A DNA stretch of 64,000 nucleotides from Telmatospirillum sp. J64-1 (lineage in GTDB: Bacteria; Pseudomonadota; Alphaproteobacteria; Rhodospirillales; Magnetospirillaceae). The translations under genes were made by a program, and so were the position numbers. The stretch lies in contig NZ_SBHN01000005.1 in NCBI RefSeq assembly GCF_006980715.1, forward strand, positions 62,001-126,000, written 5' to 3'. Position 1 is the stretch's first letter. Each line of letters begins with the position of its first letter. The notes below the pieces were generated by a model. It was not told where the DNA came from. It made no database searches and saw nothing but the letters and a program-made list of their open reading frames with translations. Shown here in pieces: positions 1-8,782 of the stretch.

Positions 1-968
1 AGATGCGCCCGCAATTCATTCCACACCGAGCCGAGATAGGCCTGCACCTCGGGATTGGCCAGGAATTCGGCCTTCAATTCCTCGCCCCGGGCGCGGTATT
101 CGGGGGAATGCAGCAGGTGATGGCAGAATTCCTCGACCGCCACCGAGAAATTCTCGCGCCAGGGATGATCAGGATCGCGCATTTCCAGCAGCGTGTCCTC
201 GATCCCCGTCACGATCTTGGCGAAAATCTTTTCATCGACGAATTTTGGCAGCCACCAAGCTGACTTGGCCTCGACCTTCTCGCGCAGTTCCTCGCGGTGG
301 TTGTAGAGGAAGTCCGCGGAGATATCGAGCAGGCGGTCGAACAGCACCTGATGGTGGCGGTGAGCGACCAGCACGCCCAGCACGCGGGCCAGCAAGGGCG
401 CCGCCTCGACCGCCGCCAGGCGGCGGGTGATGGCGTCGCGCACGAAGACCCTCACATGCTCGTCGTCCAGCGCTTCAAGGATCGGCTTGACGGTTCCCGA
501 CATGCGGACCGCCAGGAAGCGCGCATTGTCCGGCTGGGCCAGCCAATGGGCCACCTTGCGGCCGCTGTCCATGTCGCGCAATTTCTGGCGGATGAGGACC
601 GGATCGAGGAAATTGGTCGAGATGAAACGGCCCAGCGACTGGCCGATGCGGTCCTTGTTACGCGGAATGATCGCCGTATGGGGAATGGGCAGGCGCAGCG
701 GATGGCGGAACAGCGCCGTCACCGCGAACCAATCGGCAATGGCCCCGATCATTGCCGCCTCGGCGAAGGCCTCCACATAGGACAGCCAAGGATAGACTCC
801 CATATACTGGCGGGCGAGGATGAAGACCACCAGCATCAGCACCAGAAGGCCCGAGGCCAAGCGGCGCATCTTCTTCAACTCGCGCGCCTTTCTCTCCTCC
901 GGAGAGGCATCGGCCAAGGGGGAGGCCTTGCCAGGAGCGGTATCTGGTTCTATCCCACTATCCTCCAT
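1..968 (-). CDS. DUF445 family membrane protein (3' end outside window)
   Basis: The minus strand is open from an ATG at 968 to the window edge, giving at least 322 codons with no stop. The translation starts MEDSGIEPDTAPGK. Residues about 33-55 form a hydrophobic membrane segment, followed at once by the motif GAIADWFAVTALFRHPL. That motif is characteristic of the DUF445 (YjiN-like) family of inner-membrane proteins of unknown function. The rest is a long, charged, mostly helical region, as usual for this family. The gene is divergent from the acyltransferase starting at 999, leaving about 30 bp for both start regions. The C-terminus is missing because the window ends. Family assignment is confident; the biological role is unknown. 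Confidence 0.85.
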   Translation of the reverse strand, partial: MEDSGIEPDTAPGKASPLADASPEERKARELKKMRRLASGLLVLMLVVFILARQYMGVYPWLSYVEAFAEAAMIGAIADWFAVTALFRHPLRLPIPHTAIIPRNKDRIGQSLGRFISTNFLDPVLIRQKLRDMDSGRKVAHWLAQPDNARFLAVRMSGTVKPILEALDDEHVRVFVRDAITRRLAAVEAAPLLARVLGVLVAHRHHQVLFDRLLDISADFLYNHREELREKVEAKSAWWLPKFVDEKIFAKIVTGIEDTLLEMRDPDHPWRENFSVAVEEFCHHLLHSPEYRARGEELKAEFLANPEVQAYLGSVWNELRAH

Positions 969-998
969 CTAGCGATCCACCAGTTGACGGGAGACGGC

Positions 999-2159
999 AT
1001 GATGCCCGACGGCAGCGAAGCGACAACAGTCAAGGTCCTGTCCCGCATCGCCGATATCTCGGCCGAGGAATGGGATTCCTGTGCCGGCGGCGACCATCCC
1101 TTCACCCGCCATGCCTTCCTGCATGCCCTCGAAGCCTCGGGCTCGGCCTGCCCGGAAAGCGGTTGGGCGCCTCAGCACTTGGTGGCGCTCGACGACAAGG
1201 GCAAGGCGCTGGCGGTGGCGCCACTCTATCTGAAATCCCATTCCTATGGAGAATATGTCTTCGATTGGGGCTGGGCGGAAGCCTATCACCGGGCGGGCGG
1301 TCGTTACTATCCCAAGCTGCAATGCGCCGTTCCCTTCACACCGGCCACCGGCTCGCGCCTGATGCTGCGTCCGGACGCGCCGCCGTCCACCCGCCAGGTG
1401 CTGATCGCCGCCATGCTGGAACTGGCCAAGCGCAGCCGCGCCTCGTCGCTGCACATCACCTTCCCCACCGAAGAGGAATGCCGGCTGATGGGGGAAGCCG
1501 GTCTGATGACCCGCATAGGCCAGCAATATCACTGGGAAAACCGGGGCTATGGAAGCTTCGACGATTTCCTCGGGGAATTGTCCTCCCGCAAGCGCAAGGC
1601 CATCCGCAAGGAACGCGAACAGGCCAATTCCCATGGCGTGGACATCCGCATCTTGAGCGGTCAGGAGATCGAGGAGCGGCATTGGGATGCCTTCTACCGC
1701 TTCTATCTCTCGACCATCGACCGCAAATGGGCCCATGCCTATCTGACCAAGGATTTCTTCCACCTGCTGGGGCGGAACATGGGGGATGCGGTGGTGCTGG
1801 TGGTGGCCGAACGCCACGGCAACCCCATCGCCGGGGCGCTGAACCTCAAGTCCAGCGACACCCTGTACGGCCGCAACTGGGGGGCCAGCGAGGACCTGCC
1901 CTTCCTGCATTTCGAAGCCTGCTACTACCGCGCCATCGACTATGCCATTGCCCATGGCCTGAAGCGGGTGGAGGCGGGCGCGCAAGGGGCGCACAAGGTC
2001 CAGCGGGGCTACCTACCCAACCCGACATGGTCGGCCCATTGGATCGCCGATCCGGGCCTGCGCGCCGCCGTCGCCCGCTTCCTGGAACAGGAACGGGAAA
2101 TGATCGCGATGGACATGGAGGAAACCGCCGAGGCGGGACCCTACCGGCGGCAGGGATGA
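999..2159 (+). CDS. FemAB-like / GNAT-fold acyltransferase (peptidogalycan biosynthesis type)
   Basis: The 386-residue protein begins MMPDGSEATTVKVLSRIADI, with a GGGAGA ribosome site 5-10 bases before the ATG. The frame is open further upstream, but that part is antisense to the DUF445 gene. Family-typical blocks are WDSCAGGDHPFTRHAFLHAL near the N-terminus, the basic SSRKRKAIRKEREQA in the middle, and YGRNWGASEDLPFLHFEACY with AGAQGAHKVQRGYLP towards the C-terminus. These match the COG3146 family, which has two GNAT-like lobes related to FemAB aminoacyl transferases. The substrate is not known. No signal peptide is visible, so a cytoplasmic location is expected. The convergent neighbour is the response regulator ending at 2169. 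Confidence 0.8.
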   Translation: MMPDGSEATTVKVLSRIADISAEEWDSCAGGDHPFTRHAFLHALEASGSACPESGWAPQHLVALDDKGKALAVAPLYLKSHSYGEYVFDWGWAEAYHRAGGRYYPKLQCAVPFTPATGSRLMLRPDAPPSTRQVLIAAMLELAKRSRASSLHITFPTEEECRLMGEAGLMTRIGQQYHWENRGYGSFDDFLGELSSRKRKAIRKEREQANSHGVDIRILSGQEIEERHWDAFYRFYLSTIDRKWAHAYLTKDFFHLLGRNMGDAVVLVVAERHGNPIAGALNLKSSDTLYGRNWGASEDLPFLHFEACYYRAIDYAIAHGLKRVEAGAQGAHKVQRGYLPNPTWSAHWIADPGLRAAVARFLEQEREMIAMDMEETAEAGPYRRQG

Positions 2160-2168
2160 GGCGGAACC

Positions 2169-2837
2169 TCAGAGCCGCGCCGGTTCGCGCAGCTTGACCA
2201 GGATCTTGCTGGCGTTGATCACGGCCTGGGTGCGGTTGGTCACTTGCAGCTTGCGCAAGATGGCCGAGACATGGGCCTTGACCGTGCTTTCGGCGATGTT
2301 GAGTTCGTAGGCGATGACCTTGTTGGACTTGCCGGTCACCAGCATTTCCAGCACACAGCGCTGTTGCGGCGTCAGCGCGGCAAGGCGTTCGCCGAGGCCG
2401 TCGTCGAAGCCATGGCCGCCCCCCTCCAGGCCCCCCTCGCTTTCGGCGGGCAGGAAGACTTCACCCGCCATCACCTCCCGCACCGCCTGGGCCATGCGTT
2501 CCTTGGACAGGGATTTGGGAATGTAACCCGCCGCGCCGAAGGTGATGGCGTCATGGATGGCCGAGGCGCCATCTTCGGCCGAGACGATGATGATCGGCGT
2601 GGCCGGGGCTTGGTTGCGCAGCGACACGAGGCCGGTGAAGCCGTTCATGCCGGGCATCTTGAGGTCGAGCAGCACGAGGTCGAAATCCTCGGCGGCGAGG
2701 AAATGGCTGGCCTGCTCCAGGTTCTCGGCCTCGACGCAGTCATGGGCATCGAAGGCCTCTGCCACCACCTGCTGCAAGGCCTCGCGGAACAGGGGATGGT
2801 CGTCCGCGATCAGTATTTTCGACGCGCCTTCCGACAT
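2169..2837 (-). CDS. NarL/FixJ-family response regulator (REC + LuxR HTH)
   Basis: This is a DNA-binding two-component response regulator of 222 residues from the ATG at 2837. The receiver domain begins ILIADDHPLFREALQQ with the acidic pair DD. The phospho-acceptor Asp lies in the block DLVLLDLKMPGMNG, and the conserved Lys is in GYIPKSLS. The C-terminal LuxR-type helix-turn-helix reads LTPQQRCVLEMLVTG then AESTVKAHVSAILRKL. In-frame starts also exist at 2861 and 2879; 2861 has an AGGGAGGA site just upstream, so the true start is uncertain by up to 14 residues. No partner histidine kinase lies next to it. Target genes cannot be told from the sequence. Confidence 0.9.
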   Translation of the reverse strand: MSEGASKILIADDHPLFREALQQVVAEAFDAHDCVEAENLEQASHFLAAEDFDLVLLDLKMPGMNGFTGLVSLRNQAPATPIIIVSAEDGASAIHDAITFGAAGYIPKSLSKERMAQAVREVMAGEVFLPAESEGGLEGGGHGFDDGLGERLAALTPQQRCVLEMLVTGKSNKVIAYELNIAESTVKAHVSAILRKLQVTNRTQAVINASKILVKLREPARL

Positions 2838-2919
2838 CGCTGCCGTCCCTTCTGCTGGCATTTCCTCCCTCTCCAACATGAACGCCCCCCGATCCTCCCG
2901 CAAGCAGGACTTTAGGCGC

Positions 2920-2952
2920 AAAAAAGGCGGGCGGCCCAAAGACCGCCCGCCC
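2920..2952 (-). terminator. Rho-independent terminator of the polyamine transporter operon
   Basis: A perfect 9-bp stem (GGCGGGCGG at 2926-2934 with CCGCCCGCC at 2943-2951) is followed on the minus strand by a run of six T. It lies about 40 bp past the stop of the potC-like gene and upstream of the response regulator, so it separates the two units. Confidence 0.85.
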
Positions 2953-2990
2953 CAGGACAGGGACCGCCGAGGGTCCCGCCGCATCCCCCG

Positions 2991-3833
2991 CTATTCCGAA
3001 GCGTAGGCCCGCTGCATGTCCTTCTCGCGCTGCTTGTCCTGGCGATGCTGGATGCGCGCCGCGACCAGGATGCCGACGGCGACCAGGGCGACGATGATGG
3101 TTGCCAGGGCGTTGATTTCGGGCGTCACGCCCAGGCGCACGCTGGAGAAGACCACCATCGGCAAGGTGGTCGAGCCCGGGCCGGAAACGAAACTGGCAAT
3201 CACCAGGTCGTCCAGCGACAGGGTGAAGGCGAGCAGCCAGGCGGCGATCAGGGAAGGCGCGATCATCGGCAGGGTAATGACCATGAAGACCTTGAACGGC
3301 CGCGCGCCCAGGTCCATGGCCGCTTCCTCGATGGAGCGGTCCATCTGCGCCAGGCGCGACTGCACCACGACGGTGACGAAGGCCATGGTGAAGGTCACAT
3401 GGGCCAGGACGATGGTGGTCATGGAACGGCCCGAGGGCCAGCCCACAAGCTGTTCCAGGGCGACGAAGAGCAGCAGTAGCGCCAGGCCGGTAATCACCTC
3501 GGGCATCACCAGGGGCGCGGTCACCATGCCGCTGAACAGCGTCCGCCCGCGGAAGCGGCCGAAGCGCACCAGCACCAGGGCTGCCAGCGTGCCCAGCACC
3601 ACCGCCCCCGTCGCCGTCAGGGCGGCGATCTTGAGGCTGAGGAAGGCGGCATCAAGCAGCTTCTGGTTCTGCAGCAATTCGCCATACCATTTGGTCGAGA
3701 AGCCGCCCCAGACGGTGACCAGCCGCGATTCATTGAAGGAATAGACGATCAGCGACAGGATCGGCCCGTAGAGGAAGGCATAGCCCAGGATCATGGCTGT
3801 CAGAAGCCAGACGGAACGGCGCCCGGTATTCAT
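2991..3833 (-). CDS. potC: Polyamine ABC transporter permease (PotC/PotI type)
   Basis: This inner-membrane permease of 280 residues belongs to a spermidine/putrescine-type importer. The start MNTGRRSVWLLTAM at 3833 overlaps the stop of the upstream permease gene by 4 bp (ATGA), which fits translational coupling. The first membrane segment includes AMILGYAFLYGPILSLIVYSF. The cytoplasmic EAA loop that docks with the ATPase reads EEAAMDLGARPFKVFMVITLP. About six membrane segments are visible, and the length matches PotC/PotI. It is the last gene of the order binding protein, ATPase, permease B, permease C, and a strong terminator follows. Whether the substrate is putrescine or spermidine cannot be decided from the permease alone; the neighbouring gamma-glutamylputrescine enzymes favour putrescine. 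Confidence 0.92.
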   Translation of the reverse strand: MNTGRRSVWLLTAMILGYAFLYGPILSLIVYSFNESRLVTVWGGFSTKWYGELLQNQKLLDAAFLSLKIAALTATGAVVLGTLAALVLVRFGRFRGRTLFSGMVTAPLVMPEVITGLALLLLFVALEQLVGWPSGRSMTTIVLAHVTFTMAFVTVVVQSRLAQMDRSIEEAAMDLGARPFKVFMVITLPMIAPSLIAAWLLAFTLSLDDLVIASFVSGPGSTTLPMVVFSSVRLGVTPEINALATIIVALVAVGILVAARIQHRQDKQREKDMQRAYASE

Positions 3834-4825
3834 CGCTTCGCCTCCTCGGCCCGCTGCTGATAGCGCTGGAACAGCATGATCGGCACGACCAGCAGCACCA
3901 GCATGGCGACCGCCACGGCCGAGGCCAGCGGCCAATCACGGTTGTTGAAGAAGTCGGTCCACAGGACCTTGCCGATCATCAGCGTGCTCGGCCCACCCAG
4001 CAGGTCGGGGATGACGAACTCGCCCACGGCCGGAATGAAGACCAACAGCGATCCGGCAACGATGCCCGGCAGCGACAGCGGCAGGGTGATGGTCAGGAAG
4101 GCCTTGAACGGCTTGCAGCCCAGATCCGCCGCCGCCTCCAGCAGCGACATGTCCATCTTCTCCAGCGTCGCGTAGAGCGGCAGGATCATGAAGGGAAGGT
4201 AGGAATAGACGATGCCGACATAGACCGCGAAGGGCGTGTAGAGCATCGGCAAGGGCTGGTCGATCAGCCCCAGCCACAGCAGGAAATTGTTGATCAGCCC
4301 TTCGTTCTTCAGAAGCCCGATCCAGGCATAGACGCGGATCAGGAAGCTGGTCCAGAAGGGCAGGATGATCAGCATCAGCAGGCCGTTGCGCACCGCCTTG
4401 GACGAGCGGGCGATACCATAGGCCATGGGATAGCCGATCAGCAGGCAGACCAAGGTCGAAATGGCCGCGATCTTGATGGAGTTGAGATAGGCCGCGAGAT
4501 ACAGCCTGTCCTCGAACAACATCATGTAATTGGCCAGATTCAGCCGTATCTGCAGGAAGGTGTCGTCCACCATCTCGAAAAGCGGCGCATAGGGCGGGAT
4601 GGCCCGGATGCTTTCCGAGAAGCTGATCTTGAAGACGATGGCGAAGGGAATCAGGAAGAACAGCACCAGCCACAGATAGGGCAGCGCCGTCACCAGCATG
4701 CGCCCCGCCCGCCCGCTGCGCGCCACGGCAAGGCTGCGGCGGGCGCGATGGCGGCGGCTTTCGGGGACGCTCTGCTCCCCGGTCGTCATGGCGACCGAGG
4801 AAACCCGGGTGCTGATCTCGTTCAT
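3830..4825 (-). CDS. potB: Polyamine ABC transporter permease (PotB/PotH type)
   Basis: This is the second inner-membrane permease, 331 residues from ATG 4825. The N-terminus is a 40-residue basic cytoplasmic extension (MNEISTRVSSVAMTTG...). The first membrane segment then follows (LPYLWLVLFFLIPFAIVFKI), and the PotB/PotH landmarks come after it: LPFWTSFLIRVYAWIGLL, and the EAA loop LEAAADLGCKPFKAFLTITLP. The start overlaps the upstream ATPase stop by 4 bp (ATGA), and its own stop overlaps potC in the same way. The three genes are therefore tightly coupled. It pairs with the PotC-like protein to form the channel. Confidence 0.92.
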   Translation of the reverse strand: MNEISTRVSSVAMTTGEQSVPESRRHRARRSLAVARSGRAGRMLVTALPYLWLVLFFLIPFAIVFKISFSESIRAIPPYAPLFEMVDDTFLQIRLNLANYMMLFEDRLYLAAYLNSIKIAAISTLVCLLIGYPMAYGIARSSKAVRNGLLMLIILPFWTSFLIRVYAWIGLLKNEGLINNFLLWLGLIDQPLPMLYTPFAVYVGIVYSYLPFMILPLYATLEKMDMSLLEAAADLGCKPFKAFLTITLPLSLPGIVAGSLLVFIPAVGEFVIPDLLGGPSTLMIGKVLWTDFFNNRDWPLASAVAVAMLVLLVVPIMLFQRYQQRAEEAKR

Positions 4826-5964
4826 TGGGCCAGGACCACGCAATTGCCGGGATGCCAGGTCAGATAGACCTCGTCGTCCCAGGTCAGACGCTGTTCGGCG
4901 GTATGGCGCAGATTGGTCTGCGAAATCTGCACCACCATGCCGGTGGCAAGACGGACGTGATAGATCGACATATCGCCCAGATAGGCGATTTCCGTGACCA
5001 CGCCGCGCACGTAATTGTACTGGCTTTCCGGCTTCTCGACCTGGGCCTTCATCTTCTCGGGCCTGACCATCGCCACCACCGGCGCGCCGGGCGGCAGGTT
5101 GGTGGCGTGGTTGATGAAGATGTCGGCATCCAGTTCGGGGCAACGCACCACGGCGTGATCGGTGGCTTCCTCCACCACCGTGCCCTCGAACATGTTGGCC
5201 GAGCCAATGAACTCGCCCACGAAGCGGGTGGCGGGATATTCATAGACCTCGACCGGCGATCCCACCTGCTCAATCATGCCCTGGTTCATCACCGCCATGC
5301 GGGTGGACATGGTCATCGCCTCTTCCTGGTCGTGGGTGACCACGATGAAGGTGATGCCGATGCGTTCCTGGATATTGACCAGTTCGAACTGGGTCTTCTC
5401 GCGCAGCTTCTTGTCCAGGGCCCCCAGCGGTTCGTCCAGCAGCAGCACCTTGGGTTCCTTGACCAGGGCGCGGGCCAAGGCCACGCGCTGGCGCTGGCCG
5501 CCGGAAAGCTGGTGCGGCTTGCGGCTGGCGAATTTGCCCATCTGGACCATGTCCAGGATGGCCGCCACGCGCTCGGCGATTTCCTTCTTCGGCACGCCGT
5601 CCTGCTTCAAGCCGAAGGCGACATTCTGCTCGACGCTCATATGCGGGAACAGGGCATAGGACTGGAACATCATGTTGACGGGCCGCTCGTAGGGCGGAAT
5701 GCTCGACATGTCCACGCCGTCGATGAAGATCTTGCCTTCCGTCGGCGTCTCGAAACCCGCCAACATGCGCAGCAAGGTGGTCTTGCCGCAGCCCGATCCG
5801 CCCAGCAGCGAGAACAGCTCGCCCTGATAGATGTCCAGGTCGATCTTGTTGACCGCCACGTAATCGCCGAAACTTTTCGACACGCCCTGGATACGGATGA
5901 AGGGCTGCGCCTCGGGATCGTTCCAAGGATTCGCCATGAGGGCAGAGGTAGCCGAATGAGCCAT
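4822..5964 (-). CDS. potA: Polyamine ABC transporter ATPase (PotA/PotG type)
   Basis: The 380-residue ATPase energises polyamine import. It shows the Walker A GGSGCGKTT at about residues 55-63, the Q-loop in MMFQSYALFPHM, the signature LSGGQRQRVALARAL, Walker B KVLLLDEPLGALD and the switch His in VVTHDQEEAMT. The region after about residue 240 is the regulatory TOBE domain typical of the spermidine/putrescine and Fe3+ ATPases. The start at 5964 is preceded by GAGGAG about 14 bases away. An alternative ATG at 5937 has no ribosome site. The preceding 106-bp gap to the binding-protein gene carries a stable hairpin. Confidence 0.93.
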   Translation of the reverse strand: MAHSATSALMANPWNDPEAQPFIRIQGVSKSFGDYVAVNKIDLDIYQGELFSLLGGSGCGKTTLLRMLAGFETPTEGKIFIDGVDMSSIPPYERPVNMMFQSYALFPHMSVEQNVAFGLKQDGVPKKEIAERVAAILDMVQMGKFASRKPHQLSGGQRQRVALARALVKEPKVLLLDEPLGALDKKLREKTQFELVNIQERIGITFIVVTHDQEEAMTMSTRMAVMNQGMIEQVGSPVEVYEYPATRFVGEFIGSANMFEGTVVEEATDHAVVRCPELDADIFINHATNLPPGAPVVAMVRPEKMKAQVEKPESQYNYVRGVVTEIAYLGDMSIYHVRLATGMVVQISQTNLRHTAEQRLTWDDEVYLTWHPGNCVVLAQ

Positions 5965-6005
5965 TGCGCGGGAGTGCTCCTCAAAAACTCACATCAACAA
6001 AGAAG

Positions 6006-6042
6006 CGCGCCCCGGCCCGCCAAGGAGGGGAACCGGGGCGCG
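6006..6042 (-). terminator. Hairpin between potF and potA (partial terminator / mRNA stabiliser)
   Basis: A perfect 10-bp inverted repeat (CGCGCCCCGG at 6006-6015 with CCGGGGCGCG at 6033-6042) lies between the binding-protein gene and the ATPase gene. On the minus strand it is followed by the T-rich CTTCTTTGTT. Such a site would let the binding protein be made in excess of the membrane parts. This is inferred from structure only. Confidence 0.6.
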
Positions 6043-6070
6043 TCTTCGGCCGTGCTTCAGATCTTGCCGA

Positions 6071-7174
6071 TCAGTAGCGGGTCTTGATCCGCGTCCAGGC
6101 CCGCGTCCGCAGCCGGTCGTAGGACTGCGGCGCCGCCGGAGCGACGAAGAATTTGTCTGCGACCTCCTGCGGCGGATAGATCACCGGATCGGCCTTGCGC
6201 TCTTCGGAAACGAATTCCTCGGAGCCCTTCACCGCATTGGCGTAACCCACTTCGTTGGTGATCGGGCCGACCACGTCCGGGCGCATCATGAAGTTGATGA
6301 AGGTCAGGGCATTCTCGGGATTCGGCGCATCCTTCGGCACCGCCATCACGTCGACCACCACCTGGGCGCCTTCCTTGGGAACGACCACCTGGATCTCCAC
6401 GCCCTGGCCGCTCTCGGCGGCGCGGTCGCGGGCCTGGATCAGGTCGCCGCCATAGCCATGGGCGATGCAGATGTCGCCATTGGCCAAGCCGTTGATGTAG
6501 GACGAGGAATGGATGTATTTCAGCATCGGCCGGATCTTCATCACGGCATCGGCCGCCGCATCCAGGTCGTCCCTCTCAAGGCTGGTCGGGTCCTTGCCGA
6601 GATAGGCGAGCGCGGCGGGGAAGACCTCGGTCGGGTCGTCCAGCAGGGTCATGCCGCAGCCCTTCAGCTTTTCGGCCACCTTGGGGTCGAACAGCATCGC
6701 CCAGCTGTCGGTGGGCGCATCCGGCACCAATTCGCGGATCTTCGCGACATTGAAGGCGAAGCCGGTGGGCGCGATCATGTAGGGCACGGCGAACTGGTTG
6801 CCGGGATCGGACTTCTCCAGGCTCTTCATGACCTGTTCCTGGAGATTGCCGATATTGCCGAGCTTCGCCTTGTCCAGCTTCTGGTAGACGCCCGATTCGA
6901 TCTGACGGGCCAGGAAGGGAGACGCCGAGGGGAACACCACGTCATAGCCGGAATTGCCCGCGATCAGCTTGGCATCCAGGATCTCGTTGGAGTCGTAGAC
7001 GTCGTAATTCACCCGGATGCCGGTTTCCTGGGTAAAACGTTCGATGGTGTCGGGCGCGATGTAATCGGACCAGTTATAGACGTTCAGGACCTTGGACTCT
7101 TGCGCCTGCGCCGCAGAGGCGGCGAGAACCAACGCCGAAGCGGCCATGAAGAGCTTGCTGACGGATGCGCGCAT
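6071..7174 (-). CDS. potF: Periplasmic putrescine/spermidine-binding protein
   Basis: The 367-residue protein has a clear Sec signal peptide (MRASVSKLFMAASALVLAAS..., cleavage near AAQA|QE, residue 24). The mature start SKVLNVYNWSDYIAPDTIER is the hallmark of PotF/PotD binding proteins. The C-terminus WTRIKTRY also matches the PotF type. The ATG at 7174 has a GAGGGAG site 5-10 bases upstream. It is the first gene of the potF-A-B-C operon. Binding specificity within the polyamines cannot be fixed without comparing pocket residues, but the adjacent gamma-glutamylputrescine genes suggest putrescine. Confidence 0.92.
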   Translation of the reverse strand: MRASVSKLFMAASALVLAASAAQAQESKVLNVYNWSDYIAPDTIERFTQETGIRVNYDVYDSNEILDAKLIAGNSGYDVVFPSASPFLARQIESGVYQKLDKAKLGNIGNLQEQVMKSLEKSDPGNQFAVPYMIAPTGFAFNVAKIRELVPDAPTDSWAMLFDPKVAEKLKGCGMTLLDDPTEVFPAALAYLGKDPTSLERDDLDAAADAVMKIRPMLKYIHSSSYINGLANGDICIAHGYGGDLIQARDRAAESGQGVEIQVVVPKEGAQVVVDVMAVPKDAPNPENALTFINFMMRPDVVGPITNEVGYANAVKGSEEFVSEERKADPVIYPPQEVADKFFVAPAAPQSYDRLRTRAWTRIKTRY

Positions 7175-7335
7175 AGGCTCCCTCGATACTGGAATATTGC
7201 CACCATCGCGGGTGCGAGTCCCCCTTGTGCAGGGCAGCGTCTCTCATAGCCGCGTCGGGCGGATATTCTGACCCTGCGGCCCCTAAGTCAATAATGTTCG
7301 CAATGATAGGGAATTTTTTATTTTCCGCTTCTCTT

Positions 7336-8679
7336 TCAAACATTTAGGAGAAGGTATTCGCGCTCCCAGGACGACACGACGCGGTGGTAGGCCTCCCACT
7401 CCGCCAGCTTGACGGCGGCGAAGACCTCGACGAAGTCCTCGCCCAGCATGTCGCGCAACGGCTTGATTGCCGAGAACTTGGCCACCGATTCGGGCTGGTG
7501 GCGCGGCAGGGAATGGGCACGGGTATAGGCCGAGCCTTCGATGGGCTTGCCCGGATCGATCTTCTCGATGATGCCCAGCAGGCCGCAAGCCAGCGACCCG
7601 GCAATGGCGAGATAGGGATTGGCGTCGGCACCCGCCAAGCGGTTCTCGACCCGCCGCGCCTGGGGGGCGGATTCCGGCACGCGCAGGCCGACCGTGCGGT
7701 TGTCATGCCCCCAATGCACATTGATCGGCGCATCGTAATCGGGCACCAGCCTGCGGTAGGAATTGACGTTGGGCGCGAACAGCAGCATGGCATGGGGCAG
7801 GTATTTGCGCAGCCCGCCGATGAACCAGCGGAACAGGTCGGTATCCTTGCCGTCATCGGTGGAAAACAGGTTGCGCCCCGTCTTCTTGTCGATGACGTTC
7901 TGATGGAGATGCATGGCGCTGCCGGGCTCGTTCTCCATCGGCTTGGCCATGAAGGTGGCATAGACCTTGTGACGCAAGGCCGCCTGACGAACGATGCGCT
8001 TGAACAGGAAGACCTGATCGGCGAGGTCCAGCGGCTCGCCATGATTGAAATTGATTTCCATCTGGCCGGCCCCTGCCTCGTGGCTCAGCGTATCCACGTC
8101 GATGCGCTGGACTTCGCAGAAATCATAGATGTCGTCGAACAGCGGATCGAATTCGTTGACCGCGTCGATGCCGTAGGACTGGCGGCCGGTCTCGGGCCGT
8201 CCCGAGCGTCCGATCGGCGGTTCGAGCGGGTAATCGGGATCGTCGCTGGGCTTGACCAGGAAGAATTCCAGCTCCGGCGCCACGATCGGCTTCCAGCCGC
8301 GTTCGTCATACAAGGCCAGGACCTTCTTCAGCACCTGCCGCGGCGAGATGCCGACCGGGCTGCCGTCGGCATAGAAGCAGTCGTTGATGACCAGCCCCGT
8401 CGGCTCGCTGTACCATGGCACCATGCGCAGCGAGGACAGGTCGGGCTGCAGATAGACGTCGCCATTGGCCTCGCTGGTCACGTCCTCCTCGGGATAGGAA
8501 CCGGTAACGGTCTGGATGAAGACGCTTTCGGGCAGCCGCATGTCGCGGCCTTGTTGCGAGCGCAGGAATTTATGCGCGGGAACGATCTTGCCGCGCGCCA
8601 CGCCCGACATGTCGGGCACCACGGATTCCACTTCAGTGATCGCGTTGCTGCGGATCCAGTCCTTCAGGTCGGTGGTCAT
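7336..8679 (-). CDS. puuA: Glutamine-synthetase-family ligase, probable gamma-glutamylputrescine synthetase
   Basis: The 447-residue enzyme of the glutamine synthetase fold probably joins glutamate to putrescine with ATP. Family motifs are VAPELEFFLV (metal-binding Glu), HEAGAGQMEINF, the histidine block FMAKPMENEPGSAMHLHQN and NRTVGLRVPES. These follow the PuuA/GlnA-III pattern rather than GlnA-I, and the adenylylation-type tyrosine motif is not seen. It sits directly upstream of potF on the same strand and is divergent from a PuuB-like oxidase, which is the best support for a polyamine substrate. Other amines handled by GlnA-III enzymes remain possible. The start at 8679 has an ACAGGA site. 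Confidence 0.82.
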   Translation of the reverse strand: MTTDLKDWIRSNAITEVESVVPDMSGVARGKIVPAHKFLRSQQGRDMRLPESVFIQTVTGSYPEEDVTSEANGDVYLQPDLSSLRMVPWYSEPTGLVINDCFYADGSPVGISPRQVLKKVLALYDERGWKPIVAPELEFFLVKPSDDPDYPLEPPIGRSGRPETGRQSYGIDAVNEFDPLFDDIYDFCEVQRIDVDTLSHEAGAGQMEINFNHGEPLDLADQVFLFKRIVRQAALRHKVYATFMAKPMENEPGSAMHLHQNVIDKKTGRNLFSTDDGKDTDLFRWFIGGLRKYLPHAMLLFAPNVNSYRRLVPDYDAPINVHWGHDNRTVGLRVPESAPQARRVENRLAGADANPYLAIAGSLACGLLGIIEKIDPGKPIEGSAYTRAHSLPRHQPESVAKFSAIKPLRDMLGEDFVEVFAAVKLAEWEAYHRVVSSWEREYLLLNV

Positions 8680-8782
8680 TCCTGTTCTCTCACCCTTCTG
8701 ACATTAAGAGACTATATAACCGAAACGGGCCAAGGGCAGCCTGCCTGCCGCCCGCCCACGCGAAAAAGACAAAAACTTCTGC

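Noticed and set aside
297-998. Upstream extension of the FemAB-like acyltransferase
   Set aside because: It lies antisense to the DUF445 gene and has none of the family sequence; the ATG at 999 has a ribosome site.
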